From: Dendrophyllia cribrosa | Taxonomy: Eukaryota > Cnidaria > Anthozoa > Scleractinia > Dendrophylliidae | Assembly (NCBI GenBank): GCA_024195265.1 | Contig: JAJLRJ010000006.1 | Span: 11,481,987-11,545,986 of the forward strand | Length of the DNA stretch: 64,000 nt | Direction: 5' to 3' | In this document: positions 38,760 to 50,900 of the stretch, one piece after another | Numbering within the stretch: position 1 is the stretch's first letter | Layout: each line of letters opens with the position of its first letter | Notes under the pieces: generated by a model | Told to the model about the DNA's origin: nothing | Database searches by the model: none | What the model saw: the letters and a program-made list of their open reading frames with translations, nothing else | Program-made: the position numbers and the translations under genes

Positions 38760-38811
38760 CGGGTACGGGGGGGGGGGGGGGGGTTACGGGGGTTTCAAAT
38801 GACTGGTGCAT
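37756..38811. mobile_element. 1.06 kb inverted-repeat element with poly-C/poly-G ends
   Basis: It opens ATGCACCAGTCATTTGAA followed by a C run, and closes with a G run followed by TTTCAAATGACTGGTGCAT. TA borders both sides. The interior has no transposase frame but repeats CCCTAACACAATTCACGTGC twice (about 38262 and 38480), each followed by TCGTCGATCAAAGTCATCAT. A very long G tract (about 38719-38780, interrupted by TTACGGGTAC) sits at the right end. Confidence 0.8.
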
Positions 38812-39743
38812 AAGGGTGGAGCGTTATGCAACCTGATGAGTGGAGTGAATGTCCAACATTAACGAATTGGCGACTCCTACTGATTACTGAAATGCACGAC
38901 AAAAGCTACAACTTACAGCAGTAATAAAGTATCGATGTATTTAAATAAAAAGAGCACGTATGATCACTCGGTCGCTTTCCTTCGATTAGGTAATATGCAA
39001 TCAATCTAGTTTTACGTAGTTGCTTCCAATTAGATATGTGTACACAACGAGAAGCATAAACAAACTAATTTACTTCAAGTCGTGCTCTTGCCTAAGACAA
39101 ATAGCATTTCGAAGCATGTTGGACTTTCCAAATTAATTATCTTTTTTTCAAATAAAATAACTGCAACTAGTTTAAAAGAATTAGCAATTGCCCCTTTAGC
39201 ATTTATTTGAATGGATTTCATCCGCACAGACTCAAAAGTTAGAACCACCTTGTATACCGTATAGGAAAGGACTGCTCAATAGCTTTCATTTGAATTGTCA
39301 CACTTAATAGTTTTAGCAACGTAATGGGAACACCCATTAACTTATGTCATCGTGACGTTGAAAAGAAAGCCGAATTCTATAAGGTACTCTCAATTATGTC
39401 GGATATCCAGGAGACAACAATTAATTATCCCGCGAAGCTGACTGTTTCTCGCTTGGTTTTGCATCGTGTATTTTTCTTGGTTATTCAGTTTACGCCAGTT
39501 TCTTATCAATTGATAAGAAAGGCCAAGAAACTCCACATGAGACTTTATAATGATATATTTTAAGATTTGCAGATGATCACGGGATTTAATGAATATTGCA
39601 TTTTGATCAATTCCCACGACCCCTAACGTCGGTATTTAGTTTACAAGTAGTCGAACTCGGTAATATTAATTGTCGAAATACAAAGCTGTCTTCTAGCGGA
39701 CAGCTAGGTAGGATAGTAGACGAATATTCCTCATACCCGTTTG

Positions 39744-40290
39744 TACTCTCTATATCGTACCTCTGCTGCAAACATTTAATTTACTTAATTTAATCCGGCA
39801 TCCTGACATTTTTAACGTTTTAGTTATTTCAGGGTGCTCAGGTACCCTTTAAATACGAAGTTCCGGTATAAAAGGCTTAGCTCCTCCCCCATTTCACACC
39901 TTTTGGGTGTGAAATGCAAATTAAGGCGCCTTTCATTCACAAAACGTGGTTAACTTGCGCGTCCTTTAAATATAATTTGCTTCAAAAATCTAATAAACCA
40001 ACATTTTACCTAAGCAAAAAAAAAAAAAAGAAATAGAAATTCATAGACTTCTGATATAACTTTCATAAAGTTTTTCCAAATTGTGTTAGCAATGGTCTTA
40101 GTAATGACGCATGTTGTTGGTCAGTTGTTAATGTTTCAGTGGTTGATTGATGACTGGAGGTGAGAATGGCCAGGCCAGACTCCTTTTATACCCGAACTTC
40201 GTGTTTATTTATTATATTTATATTTAATCAATTCTTGTAATTTATTTATTTAAACATCTCTGGGTACAATATAGCTTTGTTGTTGTTGTT
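39744..40290 (+). mobile_element. Insert with (TTG)n tail in spacer copy 3
   Basis: It interrupts the late-spacer sequence between CCCGTTTG and AAAAAGTATAACG, which are contiguous in copy 1. It ends in TTTGTTGTTGTTGTTG, typical of a non-LTR or SINE tail. An internal inversion pairs AATACGAAGTTCCGGTATAA with TATACCCGAACTTCGTG. Family unknown. Confidence 0.5.
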
Positions 40291-40459
40291 GAAAAAGTAT
40301 AACGTTTCGATCAGAACCAGTACCAGTAAATAACTACTTTTTTGTCCCTCGACATATTAGAGAGATAAATGAATGGGGTTAGTTTCTAGAGAAACTGTGG
40401 TGCTGCGTCGGTGGGGGGATGAAACACGAGAATTTAGTTTTATCGACTGAGTCGATAAG

Positions 40460-40560
40460 GTAAATTGACCACCGTAAAAAGATTCAAATAGCTGACGTTT
40501 CGAGCGCTAGCCCTTCGTCGGAGCGAATCAAGGAATTGTGGGTAGTGTGTGGTTTTATAT
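40460..40560 (+). mobile_element. Terminus of a Penelope-like element
   Basis: AAAGATTCAAATAGCTGACG followed by TTTCGAGCGCTAGCCCTTCG resembles the end motif I associate with cnidarian Penelope-like elements. A variant (GCGTTAGCCTCGATCCGTCA) lies at 14050-14100. No RT adjoins either one. Assignment is from memory of the motif. Confidence 0.4.
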
Positions 40561-41200
40561 AGTAAGCGGTGGAGCTACGCTATTGGTGGAAATTTGGTGA
40601 CGTGAAAAACAAATGTAAATTAGTTGAATGAAAACATTTCCCAACACCCAATATATGTCTGAAATAAGGTAACTGACGTAATTTGAATGGTGTCATATTA
40701 ATTACACTTCTACCGTCCCTATTAATTAATTACACTCCTTCCTCCCGGCCCCACAACGGTCACTCGCGACAAAACGTAAACACGATCGACTGCATGAAGC
40801 AATCGGTTACTAGACCCAGAATTATTCCATAAGGACCTTAGGTGAAGAAAGTTGAGGATACACTACAAAATGTACTGTGATAACAAGGTTGAGTTTTCGT
40901 AACACCCCTTTTGCCGAATCATTGACAATATAACTTTTTACCGATACGGCAGCCATCTTGATTTTGCCCTTTGAGCATCCCATAATGACCATTCAGTGAA
41001 ATCAATTGTTAACAAAGGAATATATTAATGATAATGGTCGTTATGAGATGGCCAGGGGGGGGGGGGGGGGGGGGGGGGGGGAATTCAATAAGGCTGCCAT
41101 ACCGGTTAAAGGTCTATTCGGTTGAAAGCTCTCAGTAGTGCAGTATTTTGGTGTATTGCTGTTTGGTACTTTTATGTGGTAAAGGAATGAAATTTGTCTT

Positions 41201-43133
41201 TTATAACACGCAAGCCGTAGATGGATCCCATGCGGTCGATGACCTTGTAGAACAGGCAAGCTCAGAAAATTTCAGCAGACAGTGTTCTCGCAATGCAGAT
41301 TCTGCCTCTAAACCGATCAGTGCAACAGCTATATTTCCACTCCACAGCGAACCGGTCAAGATTGCGCGACAAAACCTTTTCTCTGCCACACTTAGGCCTT
41401 CACCGGCAAGTAGGAAATTGTTAGGGAATAACACTCCAGCCAAGAAGCTGTTGACCATAACAATTATAACAGCCATATAAAAATGCGGAAGAAACCGAAA
41501 CCAAGAGACCAACACCACAGATATCAGGATAAAAACATTAAACAAAACAAGAATCCACGTTTTTCTGACAATAAACTTATCCCCCAAACCGCACAAAGAA
41601 AGATACCCGATATATGGCCTTCCAAGAAGTTCTCCCACCCCGGACGCTAGCACGTACAACAAATATTGATTTCTTGGGATGACAGGAGCGTCAGTAAACG
41701 CTATGGTTGTCGCCACGCCACTGATAATTAATTGCTTGCAATAGATGCTTACAAACAGTCCAGTGAAGAGAGGTAGTGTCTGCCATGCCAGAGACAACAT
41801 GTCGGTATAAGTGAGTTTGGATGACTCAGAAATGTCAGTGGAATCGGAATCAATTGGGCTGTAAGGAATTTCTTTGAATGAAGTCGGGTTATAATTTGGT
41901 CGACCAGTTTCTTTGCTTGGTTCTATAATTGCGATGTAGGAGAATGGAAATAAGATCCACAACGATGTGACCAGAAGAAGTGACACTTGTGGTGACAAAC
42001 AAGCCAACATGGTCAGACCTATGGAAAAATTGGAACAAGAAATTAAAATGAAAATGATATCGAAAAAAAGGACATCAAATTTTAACTGAATTGAATAACT
42101 AAAAGCTTTTCGAAAGCTGGCCGAAATCTTCCCACGACGCACGGATGGACTATCAACCGATAACAGCACGCGCTTTTCTTGAGGTATAAGTGTATTTTTT
42201 TTTGTTTATTTGACCCCAAGAATGGAAGTTAATTTTAGTTTAGTTTTATATTTTCTTGGCGGGTAAAATTGTCAATCTTTTGGCTCTGTTACCGCGAAAT
42301 CCTGTAAGAATTTAAAATAACTGCAACGGCCTTTTTTTGATTGAAGTCCACGAACTACTTTCACCGTCTGGGATGAAATGTGTTGGGTCGCATGTTATTG
42401 GTAACCGCTGTAATAACTGAAAGCTTCCCGTCACTTTTAGCACTTTCGTGTGAGGCTTCTTGTGTTATAACTTTTGAGTCTGCGAGTAAAACCCTTAATC
42501 AACGAAGTGCTGCTGTTTGTTTTTCAGCATTCCCAGCCTTGTCAGGCCAGATATCTGGACGTTACGAACCTTGGCAATCTGGTAATGCATGTGTGTAACG
42601 TTAATTGGACAAAGTAATGCTTACCTATGTAAGACAAAGGCCCTGCTAGAAATGCAAATCCCGAGCCAAGAGCATAGCTGTTTATGGTGCTCCCTCCATA
42701 GAAATCAGATAAGGGATAAAACACAATCTCTAAACTGCCGTAACCAAATGATACCATGCACACTCCTATTAACTTCACTTTGGGCTCATGAGCGAGTGAG
42801 GTTATCAACATTCCACTGACAGAAATGGTAATAATTGCACAAGCTGCCATGGAAACTGAGATTTTTTGAAAGAAGGATGGATAGATAACACTCGTCAGCC
42901 ATGCAGGGGCAACTGCAGCTAACAAAACCAGAGATGTTGGGATCTCTGTGGCTTCTAATATGTCTTGACTGGCGCTGATGTTGATGACGAAAAAGAAATC
43001 TACCAAGAAGCCAATCACACAAAAAGCCACAATTGTTCTCGTTTTAATCTTTGGACTGGTATCAAGTTCTTCGGCTGTCAAGCTGTCGTCTTCCGAATCA
43101 TTTTCCATGATCGATTAAAGAATCCAGTGCTTG
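41201..43133 (-). CDS. CLN3: CLN3/battenin-like lysosomal membrane protein, two coding exons
   Basis: Exon 1 is 43108-42625 (donor GTAAGC, phase 1) and exon 2 is 42018-41201 (acceptor TTTTTCCATAG). They give 1302 nt, 433 aa plus stop, close to the 438 aa of human CLN3. About eleven hydrophobic segments are spread over the protein after a short acidic N-terminus (MENDSEDDSL). Family-like stretches: NISASQDILEA near residue 45 (human MLSAAHDIL), LEIVFYPLSDFY, and LAGPLSYIGLTMLACLSPQ (human LLGALSYLGLTQAGLSPQ). Family role: late endosomal/lysosomal multipass protein, MFS-related, required for clearance of glycerophosphodiesters. A splice acceptor lies at 43135-43134, so a 5'UTR exon is likely. 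Only one coding intron, and a position inside the glycine-rich array, are unusual. Confidence 0.9.
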
Positions 43134-43139
43134 CTACAA

Positions 43140-43930
43140 AATGATATTATGAGAAGCGTTAATCAAGAGGAAGCCGCCCCGCTTAAATCATGGGTCTAGA
43201 ACCCGGCAAATGAATCTAACTCAATGATGGCCCAATTTATACCAAAGACGAGGCGAGAAGAAATTTTTGTCTGAGAAGGATAATTTTTCTAGATATAAAT
43301 ACGGTGTTTAGACGAATTATGGGGCAAAATTCGTCTTCGGCTAATTCGTCTGTCAGTACGTCTTAAAGACGTGCTAACAGACGGATAAGTCATCTCTAAA
43401 TTATGGTATGTCTAGACGGTTATAAAACTGTCGTTTTATAAAACACTGCATTTATAAATTATAGCGGAGCTCTCGCGGGACGAAGGCAGAAGGCCCGCTC
43501 GCGTGAGCTCCATACTCATAAAACCTATGCCCATCATTTTTCATGGTCATGGCTAGCGGAATGTTTCGCGGCGCGTCCGTGCGTGTGTCCGTCCGTGCGT
43601 CGCGCAGGGCTAGCTCACGGGCGCGTATGACGTCGCAAAACATGCGCGTATGACGTCACGTAACATCCGGGATCTTAGCAATTTTGAAACCAAAGCGAGG
43701 CTTTGTTTTTCGCGCGGCTATACGGCCGATGTCACGTCAGCTGCAATAAACACTTTTGTTGGATCTTTTGCTTTACTTAGCGGAGAAAACCGTTTGTAGA
43801 ATCGTTTTTCCCTGCATTTTTTTTCGCCGTTAGCTACTCAAGACAGGGATACTAATTAAGGGATACTCAGAAGCCGCTATAGTGGAAAAAGAAAAACTTT
43901 AAGGGATAAAATCTTGCTTTGAGGAACTTC
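43140..43930. other. Non-coding flank of the CLN3-like gene
   Basis: No exon was recognised apart from the CLN3-like 5'UTR. 43441-43740 is GC-rich with TGACGTCA-like sites (ATGACGTCGC, ATGACGTCACG) and CGCGCG patches. 43320-43400 has inverted GACGAATT/TAATTCGTC and GTCTGTTAGCACG-type motifs. Confidence 0.4.
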
Positions 43931-44217
43931 AATCGTTTTTTTTCAATGCGGGGCAATATTTCTTCGGATTTCAGAACCGAATTTCTCGGTATTACATGGG
44001 TTACATCGTTTGGTAAAATTGGTGTAGGATTTAGCCTTGGCTAGGATTTTCCAGGAGATAAGTCTTTCTTTCGTCTTTTAGCTGCCATATGTGTTTGCTT
44101 AGTTCTGTGTTATTTCTTTTACTCTCATGAATGAAGGACATTTGGTGATTTTGCCATCTTGTTTTAAACTCAGTGGCGGTGAGACCGACGTATTTTTCTG
44201 AGTTTTCTGGAGCAAAA
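43930..44217 (-). pseudogene. Penelope-like element fragment: GIY-YIG endonuclease end
   Basis: The minus-strand frame contains KYVGLTATEFKTRWQNHQMS, then ESKRNNTELSKHIWQLKDE, the C-terminal GIY-YIG nuclease pattern of Penelope-like retroelements. After LLENPSQG the frame is broken, but CNPCNTEKF-like codons continue in another frame. It abuts the plus-strand RT fragment head to head, so this is a rearranged remnant. Confidence 0.75.
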
Positions 44218-44221
44218 AATG

Positions 44222-45280
44222 GCTTCACAATGGGCAAATTAATTAAGGACACCACACATTTTTTTTTGCAACGTATTGAAGAACTCAACAAAACGGGCCC
44301 CTTTTCTAGTGATAGTTTGCTCGTTTCATTGGATGTTGTTGCTCTGTTCCCCAATATAAACAATAACTTGGGAATTAATGCCATTACCGATACTCTAAAT
44401 TCACGTGACGTCAAATTCCCCTCCACTGAATGTATCGATGAAGCAGCTGAAATTTGTCTTTCGCACAATAATTCGCAATTTTAAGAGGAAAATTATCTCC
44501 GAATTCATGGGACTGCAATGGGCCCCAAAAATGCTTGTAGTTGTGCCGATATAGCCATGGGGGTATTTGACAAAAAGGCCAAATCTGGAGAAATCAAACC
44601 GAATCGATGGTGGAGGTACAAGATGACGTTTTTGATCTCTGGACACAAGACCAGTCCAAGCTTAATGGGTTTACGGATTTTATCAATTAATTATACCCTA
44701 CTATCAAATTTACCGCTGTTTCGTCAGAAACATCACTCAATGTTTTGGACCTTACACTCATTCTTGTTAATGGCTTTATCCAAACTGATATATATTCTAA
44801 ACCTACTGATAATCATTTGATTGAAGATGGCGCCCACCCAGCCCATTGTACCAGGGCTATCCCTTTTGGAGTAGCCACAAGGGTTAGACGCAATTAATGT
44901 TCTTCCATTGACACGTTTGAGAAACGGAGCCAAGAATACCAGGGCTACCTAGTTAATCGGGGTTACAATCCCATATCTGTCCAGAAACATTTTGAAAAGG
45001 CCAAATCTAAATTTGTTGACTATAATCTACGTTTGCCCAGCACTGGCAAAATTTTGAGCTGCCACAGTCACCTGATTTATAATTCGCCCACTTTAGCTGG
45101 AATTTTTCCCAAGGGTTCAATTATTCCATCTTTTAAAAGATCTAAGAACATTAAAGAAATTCTAGCCGCACCTAAACGTACCAATTTAGTTGAAGGTAAT
45201 GACCGAGGATGCTTTAATAGGCCATTTCCGAGTTGCCTTTAGCCTCTCTATCAAAGCGAGGCTAGGTGCGAAACCTTTCA

Positions 45281-45311
<31 letters not shown>

Positions 45312-45560
45312 GAAATGCATTTTCATATGAAAGGTTGTGCACCTAGCCTCGCTATGACAACGAGGCGTAACTTAACTCGGAAATGGCCTATTACCTTATC
45401 ACTTGTAACAAGAGAACATAAAGCTATGTTCTCTTGCTTGTAACAAATGCAATTTACAATATGTAGGATCCACCAGTAACGAGTTCAAGGTCAGACTTCG
45501 CAACCATAAATCAGCCATGACCACGAATAAAAACACGTGTGAGATCAATTTTGTCTGACT
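44222..45560 (+). pseudogene. Penelope-like reverse transcriptase remnant, split by a MITE
   Basis: The plus-strand frames contain SLDVVALFPNI (RT motif A region), HGTAMGPKNACSCADIAMG (motif C region, with YAD changed to CAD), and IPFGVATRVRR followed by YQGYLVNRGY. A stop after NSQF and further frame changes break it. The nuclease end, LQYVGSTSNEFKVRLRNHKS, resumes at about 45450 after the insertion 45217-45392. The element cannot be active. Confidence 0.8.
45217..45392. mobile_element. Palindromic MITE inserted in the Penelope-like remnant
   Basis: The ends ATAGGCCATTTCCGAGTTGC and AACTCGGAAATGGCCTAT are inverted, and CCTTTCATATGAAAATGA is mirrored inside. Same family as 24520-24697. It interrupts the coding remnant between the RT and GIY-YIG parts. 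Confidence 0.85.
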
Positions 45561-45661
45561 TTGAATTCGTTATTGTGGAACAAATCTTTAATTCAAATAA
45601 CGAAAATAGTGTTGATGAGTGTCTGTTAACTAGGGAAGCGTTTTGGAGTGCACAGCTTTGC

Positions 45662-45880
45662 ATTAATCACCAAAACGTGTAACTATTTAACGTTTTATCC
45701 TCAAATTTTGTTATAGTTATGATTAATTGGTTACAGGACTTCGTGTCGTCCAATTCTGTCTGTATTAAATCATACTCGTGATTAAACAAATCGGACTTCC
45801 GCTTCGCGGTCGTCCGATTTTGTTAATCACTCGTAGGATTACAGACCGAATTGGACTCCACACAGTCCTATTACCATTAT
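45662..45880. repeat. Inverted-repeat element, copy 2
   Basis: A close copy of 18275-18480, from TAATCACCAAAACGTGTAAC to CAGTCCTATTACCATTA. It joins directly to spacer copy 4. Confidence 0.7.
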
Positions 45881-47740
45881 AAAGCAATTAAAGTGGGAGT
45901 AATCGTGGTTTTATTGTTCTGATTTCCTGATAGCCTGCGTAGCAGATGCCGATTTAATTATTGGGCGAAATTACGAGGACGTGCGCGCGAGGGGAACGCG
46001 CGAAGGGGTCCCTTTTGCGTGTTTCCCTCTCGCGCGCGTCCTCGGAATTTCGCTCTTTAAACTGAACTTGTATTGACATACAAGGACGCCAGTGTTTGTT
46101 ATCTTTGTGGTCACGCATTGTAAACAGACGATCGAGCGTTCGCTAAGGAAATGGAATCTACTTCAGACTTTAAATGACTGGTTGACTTCCCACTCGAAAA
46201 TGCCGAACAGTTTCTGGTAAATTCCCGCATCTTTGACCACTCGTCGAAACACGTCGGTGATTTTTGTTACGAAACGAAAGCAAATTGCTTTATACAGCGA
46301 AGTTATAAGTTCGTACCCTTTGCGTGTCGCTCCACGGTGAAATTAGCCGGAATTACGTTCAAATTTAACTCGTCTATACCCTGTAACTGACTTCCTAAAT
46401 AGCGCTCTGGCATACCATGAAGAGAGAATGAATTAATAAATAAAAATAGTGACTATAATGTATTTAAATAGACATAGCACGTATGATCAATGGGTCGCCT
46501 TTCTTCGATTAGGTAATATGCAATCAATCTAACTTACCTAGCTTTACAGTAGTTGCTTCCAATTGGAGATGTGTACACAACGAGAAACATAAACAAACTA
46601 ATTTAAATCAAGTCATGATCTTGCTTAAGGCAAGTAGCATATCGAAGCATTATGGACTTTCCAAATTAATTATCTCTTTTTTTTTTTTTCAATAAAATAA
46701 AATTATTTTCAAAGAAATTAGCAACTGTCCCTTTAGCTTTTATTTAAATGGATTCCATCCACAGACTCAAAAGTTAGAACCACCTTGTACAGCATAATAA
46801 ACAGTACCACAGGAAAGCACTGCTCAATACTTTCATTTGAATAGTCACACTTTTAATAGTTTTAGCAACGCGAAGCTGACTGTTTCTCGCCTGGCTTCAC
46901 ATCTTGTATTTTTCATACGCTATGTCTAAAATAGGGTCATAGTTATTCAGTTTATATCAGTTTCGTATCAATTTGTAAGAAAGGCCAAGAAACTAGCAAA
47001 TTCGATTGCCTCATTAAAGATATGCTATTTATACGCAAACTCAAACCATAACTGAACGTGCAAACTGATTCAATTCACGCTAAAGTGTTTGTTTAGTCAT
47101 CTATTAAGTATGTAAATTTCCGCTCTAGCCTATACTTAAATATTCGCTATGTTATATTCTCTTTACTCTTGATAATAGCGTCATGACGACTCCGAAACGT
47201 CATGCAATAAATCTTTTTTTTAATTTTTGGATACCTTTGCTTTAGCAAATCTCTTTTGATTAAAATATATAATGATATCTTTTGAGATTTGGAGATGATC
47301 ACGCGATTTAATGAATATTGCATTTTAATCGATTTCTATGACCTCTGAGATCTTATTAAGTTTAAAAGTAGTCTATATACAAAGCTAAATTTTCTAGATG
47401 GTACTTCTTCATTGTGTCTATGGTCTAGTGGACAGCCAGGTGACAACAAAGGGGTATTCATCAAACCTAGCGGTTTGAACTGACATCATATGCACGTTTC
47501 GATCAGAACCAGTAAATATCTACTCAAGTTTTTTTGGGTCTCGAGAGACAGTTGTTGACCACTCACTATTAGCGTGCGATAAAGTTTTTCCACCCTCTGC
47601 GATTAATCATTTATGCAGCATTAGCGCCCGCTATTGAAACAATCAGCGGTTCATTTTAATAGCGTAAAAACGTAACAAATGCTGGGTGATCATTGGGTTG
47701 TCATGGAATAAGACATATTAGAAACATTTGTTCATATGAA
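45880..47740. repeat. Array spacer copy 4, upstream (+) of glycine-rich gene 2
   Basis: It has the full order: hairpin (45963-46056), promoter-like segment (46440-46730), TTAGAACCACCTTG segment (46775), late segment (47280-47700), then the 3' flank of gene 2. An insertion of about 270 bp at 46996-47265 contains ATGACGACTCCGAAACGTCA, a motif resembling Penelope-like element ends. No gene is seen. Confidence 0.65.
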
Positions 47741-47809
47741 CAGTACAGACGAAATAATTGTAAAAGTAACAACGACACAAGTATCGAGTGGCATGACACA
47801 TATTGTATC

Positions 47810-47815
47810 TTTATT
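47810..47815 (-). terminator. Poly(A) signal of glycine-rich gene 2
   Basis: AATAAA on the minus strand about 130 bases past the stop, in a flank shared with gene 1 (AGCGCCCATCACCCCCGA). Confidence 0.6.
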
Positions 47816-47942
47816 CTATAAATGCAGATTCTATGTTCCTAAGCGCCCATCACCCCCGACAGCAGTTATTTCAACTAGTTGCAAATTTGAAGTTAATGCC
47901 ACTCCGGCTCATGCATCAGTTGAGCTTGGTTTACTGCTGGTT

Positions 47943-50900
47943 TCAACCGTGGTGAATGGTTTTGCCCTCCTTCACAACCCAGCGTCCTACTCCGCCACCT
48001 CCGCCTGAATGAAAACCACAAAAAAGTTGATGAACATACGCTTCATTTTCCAGCCATTTCACTGACAACTCTACACATAAACCCTGTACGTAGACTAACG
48101 CTCGCGCGTGGAAGAGCATAGGATTGTACATATGCGGCTTAGGTGTCTTCACCACTGTTTCAATTATAATAAGTGGTACTGTTCCTTATTTTATTGGCCA
48201 TTGTAACTGCTAAGTACAAGACCGTGAAAGCGTGCAAACGAACTCACGTGCAGCCGTAATAGTTTTAAGTAACTTAATATACAGTGCTCAATGCCTGCCG
48301 CTCTAGGATCGAGATGTAGGGCTACAGTAGCCTGGGGGGGCTCCCATATAAAAATGACGGAGGCCTCGTCTGAAATTTTCATAAAACACCCTAAAATGTA
48401 CCATAATCTCGTTTGATGGGCGTGGCTCAAAATAATTTTTACCCCTAAGAGGTACCAATTCTAAAACAACAGAAGTCATATTCTGTCATATTTTTTCAGC
48501 TCATGCTCTAAAAGGTACCGCGATAATTCTAATGGTGGTTATTTTAGTACCCTAAGCGGTCATTTTAGTACCCTAAGCGGTACCAATCTCCAAATTTTGA
48601 CCCCTAAAAGGTACGATGAGCACCCCTGTCATTTTTGTATGGGAGTCCCCCCCACCCAACGGGTACAGTAGACGCTACCCGTGCTACCACTGACTGACTA
48701 TTAGCGCAGTAATCCATTTTTGTCTTTTAAGACAGCCGGAAGCCAACTAAAGTGCCCAATTACTGTTAACCAATTGTGTTATAGCCACCCAGTCAAGTCG
48801 TGATCATTATTGAATTATTGAAACCAAAAAATCCATGTATGCTTCAGCTAAAGTCGATGAGCTAAATATGGGACTTACCTCCACCCGCACCAAAAGCGCA
48901 TTTCACAGGGTTCCCTCCGGAGATAAATATTTTATCCCTGGGATTTCCGGCGACCTTCTTAGTAATGATCACCACACTTCCACCTGCACCACTACCCCCA
49001 GGGGCAGATCTGTGAGCCTTTTTGTTTAAACACTGGCCTGACTGACCTGTTTAGAGGTAAGGGAATCAGAGAATTAAGCTTAGAACTGATAATCTATTGA
49101 TAGTTTTTAAAACCTTTAACGTTTTCCTTCCCAGAGGAAGGTAATGTGCTTTTGATATAGAGGCTCCGAAAATTTCCTTCCCTGTAATAAAACTTAATTA
49201 ACTCTAGGATATACGAACATGCATAGGCGTACATAATCCGTGCATGATGTGCTGTACACAATGAGGTTAATATTATGGGTTATGGCGCTACTGGGACTGA
49301 GACCTGGGCCGAGTTGTTCAAAGCCGGATTAGCACTAATCCTGGATTAACTGTCAACAGAACATATGAGTTGTCATGGTAATTAACCCTGGATTAGCGCT
49401 AATCGTCCTTCGAACAACTCGACCCTGGACCACACTCTTGGATTTTACCAGAAAGCCCCCAAAACCCAATTTCTCGAAAAAGTGTGGAAGTTTAAATAAA
49501 ACGTTTTACTAGATTTGCGCGCTTTAATAGCTTTAATAGCATTATGGCGCTATAGGTGGTTTTCATGTTACGTCATCGCCGCCATGCTGGTGGACATAAA
49601 CAATAGTTCTCTCATTAGCTCCTTTTGTTCGTCCACCAGCATTTGTTCGTTTCACTATTGTTATCTATGTCTCTAGAGATTGGTTGCAAACCACCTATGC
49701 CAAAGAGCTATATCATTTTTTGTGGCTTCATCAAAAACAGAACGCGCACGAAAGAATTCCGGGAGGGTATGAAAATAATAAAAACAATTTTAGGCAAGAG
49801 AGTCTATTGATTCGAGTTTATAATACAAGCGATAAATTTGCGCGAAGAAACTAACTTAGCAAAAATTAGTATTATTATCAATATACGCGGCCAAATAAGA
49901 AACTGCCTTCAAGAAAACACGCGTGAGTGGCGGGCGATATTGAATTTGATGGGCTGCAAACGCATTTACGGCCCTGTTTCTGTTAAACATTTTTTTCTTA
50001 TTAAATGAATTTGTACGATTTGGCCTTGTGTATTGATAATAATGATAATCACATGACTTTTGTCGGGCATATAATTTATTTGTGTCCCTCGTAACATCAT
50101 TTGCACCCTCGCTCCGCTCGGGCGCAAATGATGCTACTCAGGCCACAAATAAGTCATGTGATTGTCCTATTGACAGGGACTTTGAGAAAGTCCAATTTCC
50201 AAGGACCTTGTAGGAAACGTTGTCTCATACACGTGACCAGAGATTACGTTAGTGAAACTAGCCACTGTTTTGTTTATATAACACATCATGATTGATCGAC
50301 TTTGATAAGTAGAGATTAGTCCTTCCGCGTCGAGTTACGAGATCAAGAGTTTTTTTTTCGATACAAACGAGTTTAGAAAACGAATTGTGTATACAGCTAT
50401 TTCAATTAACGTTGTCGGATCCTAAAGCTCAAAGCCAAGACCGCAAGGTAGTATGGGCAGTTGTGAATAGCTATACTACCTTACAACCATACTACCTTGC
50501 GGTCTTGGCTTTAAGCTTTCATCCGACAACGTTAATTGAAATAGCTGTATACGAACGCGAGTGATTGCATGTATGCATGCATCTTGTTTACAAATTAAAC
50601 GATTTACGGTGCCGTTACCTTTCTAAACGTCCTAGCTGATCTTACGCCGTAAGTTAAAATGACATTTGTAATTCCTCCGAAAATAAATCTTATTGTATTA
50701 CGCGTTGGGTAGCCGGCCATACGAAATCCCGTTTGAATTATTTCTCAGCGTAGCATCGTAAATTGAATGTCTTATTAGCAACCTTCTTCCATTAGCACCG
50801 CCTTTGTTGATCCTGAACTAGTCATTTCTGAAGGTAGTCATTTCTGAAGGTAGTCATTTCTGAAGGTAGTCATTTCTGAAGGAGGTCATTTCTAAAGGTA

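Larger units (their letters stand above)
36470..40370. repeat. Array spacer copy 3, with two insertions
   Basis: It follows spacer copy 2 without a gene between them. Order: hairpin (36643-36722), MITE 37216-37421, inverted-repeat element 37756-38811, promoter-like segment (38830-39190), METPINLC-type segment (39200-39560), late segment (to 39743), an insert ending in (TTG)4 (39744-40290), then the rest of the late segment. No coding gene is seen. Confidence 0.65.

Noticed and set aside
44173..44484. Intact reverse transcriptase gene
   Set aside because: Stops, frame changes, a changed YAD motif and a MITE insertion show a dead fragment.
47172..47210. Hammerhead ribozyme in the ATGACGACTCCGAAACGTCA hairpin
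   Set aside because: GAAA is present, but the CUGANGA core lacks its first C and stem II cannot form, so the core is not satisfied.
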